Assembly: GCF_004570975.1 (NCBI RefSeq)
Contig: NZ_SPPC01000002.1
Location: forward strand, 248,001-312,000
Length of the DNA stretch: 64,000 nucleotides
Origin: Barnesiella sp. WM24
Lineage (GTDB): Bacteria; Bacteroidota; Bacteroidia; Bacteroidales; Muribaculaceae
Direction of reading: 5' to 3'
Of the stretch, positions 16,697 to 25,658 are shown piece after piece. Position 1 is the stretch's first letter. Every line of letters begins with the position of its first letter. The notes beneath the pieces were generated by a model. That model searched no databases. It had not been told where the DNA came from and saw nothing but the letters and a program-made list of their open reading frames with translations. The position numbers and the translations under genes were made by a program.

Positions 16697-19333
16697 ATGC
16701 GTTTAAGACTGCTCTTCATACTGACAACAATGCTTGGAATGAGTGTCTCGGCTCAGGTAAAATCACTTTACGACGAGCCTGTGGACACCATATATAACCC
16801 TACAGTCATCTACTCCGGAATGCCGAAGACCTATCAGATTGCAGGCATAAAAGTGACGGGTGTGCCCAATTACGAAGACTATATTGTGATAGGCTACACC
16901 GGTCTTAATGTCGGTGACCGCATAGAGATACCCGGACCGGAAATCACCAATGCCGCCAAACGCCTTGCACGTCAACGCCTGTTCTCGACCATCCAGATTA
17001 AAGTCGAGAAAATCGCAGGCGACAAGGCATGGCTCGAATATGCCCTGAAGCCACAGCCGCGCATATCGGCGATCAACTACTACGGCATGAGCAACGGCGA
17101 GAAAAAGGACATCGAGGAGCGCCTGCAGCTGATGAAAGGCAATCAGATTACGCCTAACCTCGTGAACCGCGCAACGGCGATAATCAAGAAGTATTTCGCC
17201 GACAAAGGATTTGGAAACGCCACTGTAAGGATTGACCAGATAGAAGACCTGTCAGCGCCTAATGAAAACATTGTAAACATCATTGTCGACAAGCATAACA
17301 AGGTTAAAGTCCATAAAATCTATGTTTCAGGCAACGAGGTGCTGAGTGACAATGCCATTCAGCGCACAATGAAGAAAACCAACGAGAAAAACAAGCTTAT
17401 CAACCTGTTCCGCCAGAAGAAATTTGTCGAGAGCGACTTTGAAAACGACCTTGACCTCATCATAGAGAAGTATAACGAAAAGGGCTATCGCGACGCGAAA
17501 ATCCTTAAAGACAGCGTTGTCCCCTATGACGACAAGACTGTCGATGTCTATATTGATGTCGAGGAAGGAAAGAAGTATTATATCAGCGACATCGACTGGG
17601 TAGGCAACACAATCTACCCGACAGATGTGCTTGACAGAATACTTGACATACGCCCCGGCGACGTCTACAACCAGAAACTCCTGAACAAGCGCATCACCGA
17701 CGACGACGACGCGGTAGCCAACCTGTACATGAACAACGGTTATCTTTTCTATCAGCTCGTCCCGATAGAAAAGAATATCGAAGGCGACTCGATCGCTCTT
17801 GAGCTGCGCATGTTTGAGGGTCCGCAGGCGACAATCAACAATGTAATCATCAACGGTAACGACCGACTTTATGAAAAGGTGGTGCGCCGTGAATTACGTG
17901 TAAAGCCGGGTCAGCTCTTCAAGAAAGACGACCTTATGCGCTCTGCCCGTGAAATCGCACAGACCGGACACTTTGACCCCGAAACAATGGATATACGCCC
18001 TGAACCCAACGAGGAAAACGGAACGGTAGACATCCTGTTTAATCTTGAGTCAAAGGCAAATGACCAGGTGGAAGTGTCATTCGGATGGGGTCAGACAGGT
18101 CTTATCGGAAAACTTGCCCTGAAGTTCACCAACTTCTCAATAAAGAATCTATTCCGACCCGGAACCTACAAGGGTCTGATACCGCAGGGAGAGGGTCAGA
18201 CATTCACCATAAGCGCGCAGACCAATGCCAAGTATTATCAGAGCTACTCTGTGTCGTTCCTTGACCCGTGGTTTGGCGGCAAACGCCCCAACTCATTCTC
18301 TGTATCGGCATATTATGCACGCCAGACAGGTATCAACTCATCTTATTACAACAACAACTGGTATAACCCCTACCTCTATGGAGGATACGGTTACGGTTAC
18401 GGCTACGGCAGCAGCTACTCTGATTACTACCAGAACTCATATGAAAATGCCTACGACCCCAACAAGGTGCTGCAGATGGTGGGCGTGACTGTCGGTTTCG
18501 GTAAGCGTCTAAGCTGGCCCGATGACTTCTTCACCTTCCAGGCCGACCTCAGCTACCAGTGGTACTACCTTAAAAACTGGGATTACCTCTACTACATGAA
18601 CAACGGTGTCTCCAACTCTATTGTGCTCGGACTCACCTTGTCACGCAACTCAATAGACAACCCGCTCTATACCCGTAGCGGATCTACATTCTCCGTCAAT
18701 CTACAGATGACGCCTCCCGCATCACTCTTCAACCGCCATAAGAACTGGGAGCAGCTTTCTAAAGAGAACACCGTACAATCACGCAAGGAGCTCTATAAAT
18801 GGATTGAATACTGGAAACTCCGCATAAAGTCGCGCACCTACACTCCGCTGACTGATCCTGACGGAAAGTGGACCCTGGTGTTCATGACCCGCGCCGACTT
18901 CGGTCTGCTCGGCAGCTACAACAAGTGGCTGAAATCACCGTTTGAGACCTTCTACGTCGGTGGTGACGGCATGTCAGGCTCCTATACCTACGCGACAGAG
19001 ACTATTGCCATGCGCGGTTACGAGAACGGACAGTTCACTCCTTATGGACAAGAAGGCTACGCCTATGCACGTGTCGGCATGGAGCTTCACTTCCCCTTCA
19101 TGCTTTCACAGTCCACAACCATCTACGGACTTACATTCCTTGAAGCAGGTAACGCCTGGACCGAAGTTAAAAACTTCTCGCCGTTTGACCTGAAGAGAAG
19201 TGCCGGCGCCGGTGTCCGCATCTACCTGCCTATGGTCGGCATGATGGGTATTGACTGGGCATATGGTTTTGACACCGTGTTTGGAAAGAAAGGCGGAAGC
19301 CAGTTCCACTTCATACTCGGTCAGGAATTTTAA
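16697..19333 (+). CDS. bamA: Outer membrane protein assembly factor BamA
   Basis: An 878-residue Omp85 protein. It has a signal peptide ending in SVSAQ, then an N-terminal half of repeated POTRA modules (for example VHKIYVSGNEVLSDNAIQRT, YYISDIDWVGNTIYPTDVLD and ATINNVIINGNDRLYEKVVR). The C-terminal 16-strand barrel contains the conserved loop-6 type motif AMRGYENGQFTP (around residue 771) and ends in FHFILGQEF. It folds and inserts outer membrane proteins. About residues 559-575 is a glycine/tyrosine-rich stretch (YGGYGYGYGYGSSY) inside the barrel, probably an extracellular loop. The two Skp-like chaperone genes follow. Confidence 0.94.
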   Translation: MRLRLLFILTTMLGMSVSAQVKSLYDEPVDTIYNPTVIYSGMPKTYQIAGIKVTGVPNYEDYIVIGYTGLNVGDRIEIPGPEITNAAKRLARQRLFSTIQIKVEKIAGDKAWLEYALKPQPRISAINYYGMSNGEKKDIEERLQLMKGNQITPNLVNRATAIIKKYFADKGFGNATVRIDQIEDLSAPNENIVNIIVDKHNKVKVHKIYVSGNEVLSDNAIQRTMKKTNEKNKLINLFRQKKFVESDFENDLDLIIEKYNEKGYRDAKILKDSVVPYDDKTVDVYIDVEEGKKYYISDIDWVGNTIYPTDVLDRILDIRPGDVYNQKLLNKRITDDDDAVANLYMNNGYLFYQLVPIEKNIEGDSIALELRMFEGPQATINNVIINGNDRLYEKVVRRELRVKPGQLFKKDDLMRSAREIAQTGHFDPETMDIRPEPNEENGTVDILFNLESKANDQVEVSFGWGQTGLIGKLALKFTNFSIKNLFRPGTYKGLIPQGEGQTFTISAQTNAKYYQSYSVSFLDPWFGGKRPNSFSVSAYYARQTGINSSYYNNNWYNPYLYGGYGYGYGYGSSYSDYYQNSYENAYDPNKVLQMVGVTVGFGKRLSWPDDFFTFQADLSYQWYYLKNWDYLYYMNNGVSNSIVLGLTLSRNSIDNPLYTRSGSTFSVNLQMTPPASLFNRHKNWEQLSKENTVQSRKELYKWIEYWKLRIKSRTYTPLTDPDGKWTLVFMTRADFGLLGSYNKWLKSPFETFYVGGDGMSGSYTYATETIAMRGYENGQFTPYGQEGYAYARVGMELHFPFMLSQSTTIYGLTFLEAGNAWTEVKNFSPFDLKRSAGAGVRIYLPMVGMMGIDWAYGFDTVFGKKGGSQFHFILGQEF

Positions 19334-19406
19334 AAAAAATCACAACTTGACTAAACTAAATACTGATAAAAGCGTCATATTATCATAACCATTTAATTGA
19401 CAGCAC

Positions 19407-19922
19407 ATGAAAAAGATGACATTAGCGCTCTTTATGATGATAGCTTTCGCATTTGGAGCTTCTGCACAGAAATTCGCGCTTATCGACATGGAGTATATCC
19501 TTAAAAATATACCCGCCTATGAAATGGCAAACGAACAGCTCAACCAGATTTCGCAACGCTGGCAGAAAGAGGTCGAGGCAAAAGCCACAGAGGCGCAGAC
19601 AATGTATAAGAACTATCAGAGCGACATGGTGTTTCTGACCGACGAACAGAAAACCAAGAAAGAAGCAGAGATAGTAGCCAAGGAAAAGGAAGCCACCGAG
19701 CTTCGCTACAAATACTTCGGTCCGGAAGGCGAACTTTACAAAAAGCGTCAGAGCCTCATGCAGCCTATCCAGGATGAAATCTACAATGCGGTCAAGAAAG
19801 TAAGCGACGAGAGAGGCTACCAATGTATATTTGACCGCGCCTCATCAGCCAATATCATCTACGCGTCGCCCCGTATTGATGTCAGCAACGAGGTTCTTGC
19901 AAAGATGGGATATGCCAACTAA
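19407..19922 (+). CDS. OmpH/Skp family periplasmic chaperone, first copy
   Basis: A 171-residue protein. A 20-residue signal peptide (MKKMTLALFMMIAFAFGASA) precedes FALIDMEYILKNIPAYEMAN, the usual Skp start. A charged, alanine-rich coiled coil (about 45-130) follows, and a C-terminal strand segment (YQCIFDRASSANIIYASP). Skp trimers hold unfolded outer membrane proteins in the periplasm on the way to BamA. It lies 73 bp after bamA and just before a second, diverged copy. The family assignment is secure; the division of work between the copies is not. Confidence 0.9.
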   Translation: MKKMTLALFMMIAFAFGASAQKFALIDMEYILKNIPAYEMANEQLNQISQRWQKEVEAKATEAQTMYKNYQSDMVFLTDEQKTKKEAEIVAKEKEATELRYKYFGPEGELYKKRQSLMQPIQDEIYNAVKKVSDERGYQCIFDRASSANIIYASPRIDVSNEVLAKMGYAN

Positions 19923-19976
19923 GCGGCATAAAACATATTTTAAAGACTTTGATTAGTATATATGAACCGAGTTTCT

Positions 19977-19984
19977 TATCTTTG
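19977..19984 (+). promoter_or_regulatory. -7 box before the second skp gene
   Basis: TATCTTTG at 19977-19984 is an exact TAnnTTTG match. A TTTG at 19948 is about 5 nt too far for an ideal -33. The box makes an ATG at 19962 unlikely as a start and suggests that the second copy has its own transcript. Confidence 0.55.
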
Positions 19985-20033
19985 CAATATCAAATTAACA
20001 TCTATAGAAAAATTTAACATTACACAACTCAAT

Positions 20034-20534
20034 ATGATGAAAAAAATTTTGCTCGCTATCCTTGTAGCGTTCCCGATGCTTGCAGTAGCTCAAGCTCCCA
20101 AATTTGGTGTGGTAAACTCTCAGACAATCATTGAGGCTATGCCCGAGTTCAAGGCCGCCCAGGAACAGATTACCACCTCTTCAAAGCGTTACGAAGACGA
20201 ATTCCAGAAGCTCCGCGAGGAAGCTGAAAAGAAATACAGCGAATTTCAGGGTCTCGCGGCTGACACCCCCGAGTCAATCAAGGAGCGCCGCATCCAGGAA
20301 ATCCAGGAACTTGAACAGAAGATGCAGCAGTTCCACGCAACAGCTACTCAGGACCTCCAGCGTCAGCAGGAAGCCGCTTATGCTCCTATTCAGGAAAAAG
20401 TACATCAGGCAATTGATGCAGTAGGTAAAGAAAACGGCATGACATTTATCTTCGAGAGCGTTATGCCCCTTTACACCGGAACTGACGTTACCGACGTCAC
20501 TCCTCTTGTAAAGACCCGTCTTAACATCAAGTAA
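20034..20534 (+). CDS. OmpH/Skp family periplasmic chaperone, second copy
   Basis: 166 residues from the ATG at 20034 (or 165 from the next codon). The in-frame ATG at 19962 was rejected because the -7 box lies after it. The signal peptide MMKKILLAILVAFPMLAVAQ is followed by KFGVVNSQTIIEAMPEFKAA, a glutamate/glutamine-rich coiled coil (about 50-125), and a C-terminal MTFIFESVMPLYTGTDVTDV. It is a Skp-type holdase like its neighbour but only loosely similar in sequence. A strong terminator follows 36 bp after the stop. Confidence 0.9.
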   Translation: MMKKILLAILVAFPMLAVAQAPKFGVVNSQTIIEAMPEFKAAQEQITTSSKRYEDEFQKLREEAEKKYSEFQGLAADTPESIKERRIQEIQELEQKMQQFHATATQDLQRQQEAAYAPIQEKVHQAIDAVGKENGMTFIFESVMPLYTGTDVTDVTPLVKTRLNIK

Positions 20535-20570
20535 TAAAGACAGCATCAATAAACCCCGAAAAAAATAAGA

Positions 20571-20607
20571 ATGCCGTACCTCAAAGGGGGTACGGCATTA
20601 ATTTTTT
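20571..20607 (+). terminator. Rho-independent terminator after the skp genes
   Basis: A perfect 10-bp stem (ATGCCGTACC at 20571-20580 with GGTACGGCAT at 20589-20598), an 8-nt loop, then TAATTTTTT. An in-frame ATG of murI at 20571 lies inside this stem, which argues for the ATG at 20613 as the murI start. Confidence 0.85.
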
Positions 20608-20612
20608 ACCTC

Positions 20613-21449
20613 ATGACAACACTCAGTTCATCACCGGGACCAATCGGTGTTTTCGACTCCGGCTACGGGGGTCTGACAATACTCGACGAGATACGCCGCA
20701 AGCTCCCTCAATATGATTACATATATCTTGGAGACAATGCAAGGGCACCCTACGGCACACGCTCATTTGATATCGTCTACCGCTTCACTCTTGAAGCCGT
20801 AAACTATCTTTTTTCCCAAGGATGTCACCTCGTGATACTCGGATGCAACACTGCTTCGGCAAAAGCATTGCGCACAATCCAGCAGAATGACCTGCCGGCA
20901 ATCGACCCTGCGCGCAGAGTGCTCGGAGTTATACGCCCTACAGTCGAGAAGATTGGCGAGATAACATCGACAGGCAACATAGGCATCGTCGGCACTCCGG
21001 GCACTGTGCGCAGCCGCAGCTATGACATGGAAATCGAGAAGCTGTATCCCGGATTCAGGACATACTCCCAGGCATGCCCCATGTGGGTGCCTCTTGTCGA
21101 AAACGGAGAGGCTCAGGGCGACGGCACCGACTATTTCGTAAAACGCGATGTAGAGGCGCTCATGTCAAAGCATCCGGCAATTGACACCGTGATATTGGGA
21201 TGCACCCACTACCCTCTCTTGAAAGACAAGGTAGAGAAATATGTGCCCGAAGGCGTGAAGGTGCTTTCCCAAGGAGCTATTGTCGCCGACAGTCTTGCCG
21301 ACTATCTTGACCGCCATAAAGAAATGGCGGCACGTTGCAGTAAAAATGCAACATGCCGCTATCTGACTACCGAGAGCTCCGACAAGTTCTCCGAATCGGC
21401 AAGCCTGTTTCTTTCAGAGCCGGTGGAGGCAACCTCCATCAGCCTCTAA
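20613..21449 (+). CDS. murI: Glutamate racemase
   Basis: 278 residues from the ATG at 20613, chosen because the upstream in-frame ATG is part of a terminator hairpin. The family motifs are IGVFDSGYGGLT (with Asp15), the first catalytic cysteine Cys78 in LGCNTASA, and the second Cys197 in LGCTHYPLL. It interconverts L- and D-glutamate to supply D-Glu for peptidoglycan. It follows the envelope cluster but is separated from it by the terminator, so it probably has a separate promoter or depends on readthrough. It is convergent with the last PUL gene, with 12 bp between stops. Confidence 0.93.
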   Translation: MTTLSSSPGPIGVFDSGYGGLTILDEIRRKLPQYDYIYLGDNARAPYGTRSFDIVYRFTLEAVNYLFSQGCHLVILGCNTASAKALRTIQQNDLPAIDPARRVLGVIRPTVEKIGEITSTGNIGIVGTPGTVRSRSYDMEIEKLYPGFRTYSQACPMWVPLVENGEAQGDGTDYFVKRDVEALMSKHPAIDTVILGCTHYPLLKDKVEKYVPEGVKVLSQGAIVADSLADYLDRHKEMAARCSKNATCRYLTTESSDKFSESASLFLSEPVEATSISL

Positions 21450-21461
21450 GGCCGGGGCTTA

Positions 21462-23489
21462 TCATCTTTTGGAGTCAAGGAGCTCTGCCGACGGTGATTC
21501 ATAATTGGTGATACCGAGGTCGATTCCGCGCAGAGATTCGAGAGTATGCACAGGTGCAGTCACGTCATCAGGCAACGGCATACCCGAAAATTCGCCAAAA
21601 TAAAGCAGGCAACCGTCTTTCCACCATTGGGCGTCGCGCGCCTGTGTGGCAAGTCTGCGCTCAACGTCTTTGTAGAGCGAGGAATCCAGATAAGGAGCAG
21701 CGGCATACCATGCTTTCTGCATGTCGCTGACCTTGTTGCAGCCATGCTCATAGTGACGGCACAGCTCGTCCCACAGCGTGGCGCCTGACTTCATCTTGTA
21801 ATCCCACGGCAGATGATGAAACCAAAGCAAGAGTTCATCAGGGCATGTAGATGCCGAGGCATACTGCGTACGATACGGCTCGGGATACTGTGCCACAGCA
21901 TCACTTCCCGCAGGAGAACGGTTAAACCCGATACCTGCAGAATCGGCTCGATGGTAATAAGACGGAAGCCACGAAGGACTTGCTCCTTCCGGATTGCACC
22001 ATGGTTCAGGTCCATAATGATGACCAAAAGCAAATAGATGATGCAATCCGAGAGGCATCATATAGTCGACGACAGCCTCACGGCTTACCAGCATCATCTC
22101 TTCAAGCCCCTCTTTTACCCCGGCAGGGATTTCAGCGGTCTCATAGACTGTCATCGGCAGCCATTCCTGCGCGATTGCCTTGCTTGTAAGCATCGGATTC
22201 CAGGCAAGACGCCCGAAAGCATACCAGTTAGCCTGAGCCATCGGATGACCGGTCCAGTTGTCATCATCCCCGACATTTGCCACTCCGGCTATAGCTTTCA
22301 GGGACTCCGGCTTTACCCAACCGAAAAATTCCTCCCACATCGGGGCAAGATAGGCAAGATGATTGGCATGTCCGAGATATTCCTGAGTAATCTGAAGCTC
22401 CGCCATCTGTGGAGTCGAGGGCATCGCTCCAAAAAGAGGGCTGAACGGCTCACGCGGCTGAAAATCAATCGGGCCGTTCTTAATCTGCACAATCACATTG
22501 TCATCAAACATTCCGTCAAGCGGATTAAACTCAAGGTAAGCCTGCTTTGCACGGTCGGCATCATTGGCTGAATAGACAAATGCACGCCACATAACCTTAC
22601 CTCCATGAGGACGCAGCGCCCGCGCCATCATATTGGCGCCCTCGGCGTGACTACGCCCGAAGTCACAGGGACCCGGCTGCCCTTCAGAGTTAGCCTTTAC
22701 AAGAAATCCGCCGAAATCGGGAATCAGCCCGTAAATCTCTTCACACTTTCTTTTCCACCACTTAATGACATCCTTATCCAAAGGGTCGGCGGTCGGCAGT
22801 GAATCGAGCTGCATCGGTGCGGCAAAATTAGCGGAAAGATACACCTTTATTCCGTAAGGGCGGAAAATATCGGCAAGAACCCTGACTTTTTCAAGATACT
22901 CCCGCGACAGAATACGAGATGACGCATTGACATTGTTCAGTACCACTCCGTTAATGCCGACCGACGCGTTGGCACGCGCATATTCTTTATAACGGGGAGA
23001 AATCACGTCAGGCAGTTCATCCCATTTCCAGAGACTGCGACCGGCATAACCACGCTCTATCGTGCCGTCAAGGTTATCCCAATGATTCAGCACTCTCATG
23101 TCAAATGCAGGAGTCTCGACAATGGTGGTGTCCGGTGTCGCACCCGTCGACTGTAGGCGCAGCAGATGGTAAGCGCCATATAGCAGTCCGATTCCGGAAT
23201 TTGCCGTAACGGTAACATTGGCGTCCCCGGGCACAATACGGTAGCCCTCCTTACCAAGCGACTTGTCGCGTTTCTCCCTCAGAACCACGTCACCGCCTCG
23301 CCAGTGGTCACGCAATTCCTGAGCGGCAATAGAAGCCGACTCGCCTTTTGCCTCCAGTTTTACCGACACATCGTGCCGTCCGTCGACGGCAGCAGGCAGC
23401 CATAATCGCGACCCGTCATATGCCATTGCCGACATGCTGAAAAGCATGCCGGCAACTATAGTCATAAAGGTTGATATATACTTATTCAT
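21462..23489 (-). CDS. GH67 alpha-glucuronidase (xylan debranching)
   Basis: 675 residues from the ATG at 23489, which overlaps the stop of the upstream GH43 gene (ATGAATAA); a longer reading to 23510 would lie within that gene. A signal peptide ends near SMSAMA, so the enzyme is probably periplasmic. The GH67 active-site motifs are all present: the acid Glu269 in KANSEGQPGP, Asp342 in NGPIDFQPREP and Glu370 in QITQEYLGH. GH67 enzymes remove (4-O-methyl)glucuronic acid from the non-reducing end of xylo-oligosaccharides. It is the last gene of the xylan locus. Confidence 0.93.
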   Translation of the reverse strand: MNKYISTFMTIVAGMLFSMSAMAYDGSRLWLPAAVDGRHDVSVKLEAKGESASIAAQELRDHWRGGDVVLREKRDKSLGKEGYRIVPGDANVTVTANSGIGLLYGAYHLLRLQSTGATPDTTIVETPAFDMRVLNHWDNLDGTIERGYAGRSLWKWDELPDVISPRYKEYARANASVGINGVVLNNVNASSRILSREYLEKVRVLADIFRPYGIKVYLSANFAAPMQLDSLPTADPLDKDVIKWWKRKCEEIYGLIPDFGGFLVKANSEGQPGPCDFGRSHAEGANMMARALRPHGGKVMWRAFVYSANDADRAKQAYLEFNPLDGMFDDNVIVQIKNGPIDFQPREPFSPLFGAMPSTPQMAELQITQEYLGHANHLAYLAPMWEEFFGWVKPESLKAIAGVANVGDDDNWTGHPMAQANWYAFGRLAWNPMLTSKAIAQEWLPMTVYETAEIPAGVKEGLEEMMLVSREAVVDYMMPLGLHHLFAFGHHYGPEPWCNPEGASPSWLPSYYHRADSAGIGFNRSPAGSDAVAQYPEPYRTQYASASTCPDELLLWFHHLPWDYKMKSGATLWDELCRHYEHGCNKVSDMQKAWYAAAPYLDSSLYKDVERRLATQARDAQWWKDGCLLYFGEFSGMPLPDDVTAPVHTLESLRGIDLGITNYESPSAELLDSKR

Positions 23490-24465
23490 CACCTGTACCT
23501 CCACCCTCAATTGTAATTATTCTGCCATCGGCATCATATTCCAGCTCGGTCACTTTCAGGCTGCGCAACCATGTCTTACCACCCGAAGGCACACAGTCGT
23601 GGTGGAAAAGATACCATTTGCCCTTATGCTCTATGATAGCATGATGGGTAGTCCAGCCGACAACAGGAGTAAGGATACATCCCTGATAGGTAAACGGTCC
23701 GTAAGGATTATCGCCTATCGCATAGCAAAGACGATGAGTGTCGCCGGTAGAGTAAGAGAAATAATACTTTCCATTGTACTTGTGCATCCATGATGCCTCA
23801 AAGAAACGGCGGGTATTGTCGCCGGCGGTCAGCGGCTTGCCCGTGGCAGGGTCAAGCACGACAATCGGGCGGGGTTCCTCTGCAAACTGTAGCATATCCT
23901 TGCTAAGACGCACGACGCGCGACGGTATGGCAGGCGCGTCATCCGGCTCGAGATGCGGTTCTTCAAGAGCTTTGTTGTCGCGATAGCGCTGAAGCTGTCC
24001 ACCCCACAGACCGCCAAAATACATGAAGTAATCATCACCTTCCTTGAACACGGCAGGGTCTATCGAATAGCTGCCACGCATAGGATCGGGAAGCGGGATA
24101 AACGGTCCCTCGGGACGGTCGGCAACAGCCACTCCTATATGAAACACATCGTTTTTATCTTTCATCGGGAAATACATATAGTATTTTCCATCCTTTTCAG
24201 CTACATCACAGTCCCAAAGCTGACGTCCCGCCCAGGGTATATCCTGAAGGTCAAGCACCTTTCCATGGTCAACGACCTCGCCTTCCATGACATCATCGGT
24301 CGAAAACACATGATAGTCCTTCATCTCGAAGTGGTCGCCATTGTCATTTTCCCCTGCGCCGCTGTCCCAGTCATGAGAAGGATAAATATAAACTCTGCCA
24401 TTAAACACGTGTACCGACGGGTCAGCCATGTAATCACCGGGTACAAGATATCTCATTTTTTTCAT
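23482..24465 (-). CDS. GH43 beta-xylosidase/alpha-L-arabinofuranosidase
   Basis: A 327-residue single-domain five-bladed propeller enzyme. The GH43 triad can be placed: Asp15 (base, ADPSVHVF), Asp136 (YSIDPAVF) and Glu223 (acid, RFFEASWMHKY). No signal peptide is visible (MKKMRYLVPGDYMADPS), so it is probably cytoplasmic and acts on imported xylo-oligosaccharides. The sequence style resembles xylan-linked GH43 enzymes (perhaps subfamily 1), but whether xylose or arabinose is released cannot be read from it. It follows the GH10 gene by 17 bp and overlaps the GH67 gene by 8 bp. Confidence 0.9.
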   Translation of the reverse strand: MKKMRYLVPGDYMADPSVHVFNGRVYIYPSHDWDSGAGENDNGDHFEMKDYHVFSTDDVMEGEVVDHGKVLDLQDIPWAGRQLWDCDVAEKDGKYYMYFPMKDKNDVFHIGVAVADRPEGPFIPLPDPMRGSYSIDPAVFKEGDDYFMYFGGLWGGQLQRYRDNKALEEPHLEPDDAPAIPSRVVRLSKDMLQFAEEPRPIVVLDPATGKPLTAGDNTRRFFEASWMHKYNGKYYFSYSTGDTHRLCYAIGDNPYGPFTYQGCILTPVVGWTTHHAIIEHKGKWYLFHHDCVPSGGKTWLRSLKVTELEYDADGRIITIEGGGTGDE

Positions 24466-24482
24466 CGTTGTATTGCTTTTAA

Positions 24483-25610
24483 TTACTTATTATCTGATTC
24501 AAGATATTTTATAAGGAAGGGTTTGACCTCATAGTTGCGGTCAAAGAGAAGAGGATATTCAGTGCGTCCAGCCATAGGCCAGTCATTTTTCCACGAGTCG
24601 CCGTCGCTTACACCCCAGGCTGTAACACGAGAAATCACGTCGGAATGTTTCACAAAAAGCGCCATCATCTTGTCCATACGCTCATTCCATTCCCTGGACA
24701 CTTCCTCGGGAAGTCCGTCGGGATAGGGATTCAGACTCTGCTGCGACGCGATAGTGTCGCCTACGTTTGCCGAGCGGGTAAGAGTGGGAAGCGCGCTCAT
24801 GTCCCATTCGGTAATCATGACCTTACATCCGGTGGAGGCAAAAGCCTCGATTGACTGCTCAAACTCATCTATGGAAGGATAGTCCATGCCCATGTGTCCC
24901 TGCATGCCGATTGCATCTATCCTCAACCCGCGCTGCTTCATGTCATTGACCATCTTCACCACTGTCTCGCGACGACCCGGCACATTCATGCCGTAATCAT
25001 TATAGTAAAGCTCTGCATCGGGGTCGGCTTCATGGGCATAGCGGAATGCAAGCGGAATAAACTCTTCGCCCAGTATGCGGTAAAAACCGCTGTCACGGTA
25101 ACTTCCATCTTCCACGATAGCCTCATTTACCACATCCCAGCCTTTTACCCGGCCCCTGTACCGTCCGACAACGGTGTAAATATGGTCGCGAAGCCTCTGC
25201 TTCAAGGTCTCGGCATCAACATCATTGCCATTTTCATCCACAAGAAACCAGGGAGCACACTGCGAATGCCATACAAGGCAATGACCGATTATAAACATGC
25301 CGTTTTCCTCACCGAATTTCACAAAGGCGTCAGCATCATCCCAGAAGTATTCATTCTCCTGAGGATGAATCTTTTCGCATTTCATGACATTTTCTGCCAC
25401 TATCGAATTAAAATGTTTCGCCGCCAACGCTTTTCCAAGAGAGTCGGTACCGGCGACCTGATCGGCGTTTACAGCCACTCCCATAAGAAAATTATCCTTA
25501 AACGCCTCTTTAAGTGTAGGCTCCGCCTCCACTTTTTGCGAACACGATGTCGTCGACATCGCCAGGATTGCCATTCCAGCAACCAACATCGATGAAACTG
25601 TTTTTTTCAT
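24483..25610 (-). CDS. GH10 endo-beta-1,4-xylanase, lipoprotein
   Basis: A 375-residue protein, essentially a bare GH10 barrel behind a lipoprotein signal (TTSC, modified Cys23). The catalytic residues are visible: acid/base Glu163 in [11 protein letters not shown] and nucleophile Glu268 in [11 protein letters not shown]. The [12 protein letters not shown] motif of the substrate cleft is also present. It cleaves internal beta-1,4-xylosyl linkages. The lipid anchor allows a surface or periplasmic site; the sequence does not settle which. It lies between the symporter and the GH43 gene. It has no carbohydrate-binding module, unlike the second GH10 in this locus. Confidence 0.93.
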   Translation of the reverse strand: MKKTVSSMLVAGMAILAMSTTSCSQKVEAEPTLKEAFKDNFLMGVAVNADQVAGTDSLGKALAAKHFNSIVAENVMKCEKIHPQENEYFWDDADAFVKFGEENGMFIIGHCLVWHSQCAPWFLVDENGNDVDAETLKQRLRDHIYTVVGRYRGRVKGWDVVNEAIVEDGSYRDSGFYRILGEEFIPLAFRYAHEADPDAELYYNDYGMNVPGRRETVVKMVNDMKQRGLRIDAIGMQGHMGMDYPSIDEFEQSIEAFASTGCKVMITEWDMSALPTLTRSANVGDTIASQQSLNPYPDGLPEEVSREWNERMDKMMALFVKHSDVISRVTAWGVSDGDSWKNDWPMAGRTEYPLLFDRNYEVKPFLIKYLESDNK

Positions 25611-25658
25611 AAACCTGTACTAAATATTATATATAACTAAGATAGCCAATCACTGTTT

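Noticed and set aside
19962-20033. N-terminal extension of the second skp gene
   Set aside because: The ATG lies upstream of an exact -7 box, and the true signal peptide begins at 20034.
20571-20612. N-terminal extension of murI
   Set aside because: The ATG is part of a perfect terminator stem, so it is not expected to be translated.
21423-21437. TGGAGG-CAA-CCTCCA hairpin at the end of murI
   Set aside because: It is inside the coding region and lacks a T-run on either strand, so it is not called a terminator for the convergent genes.
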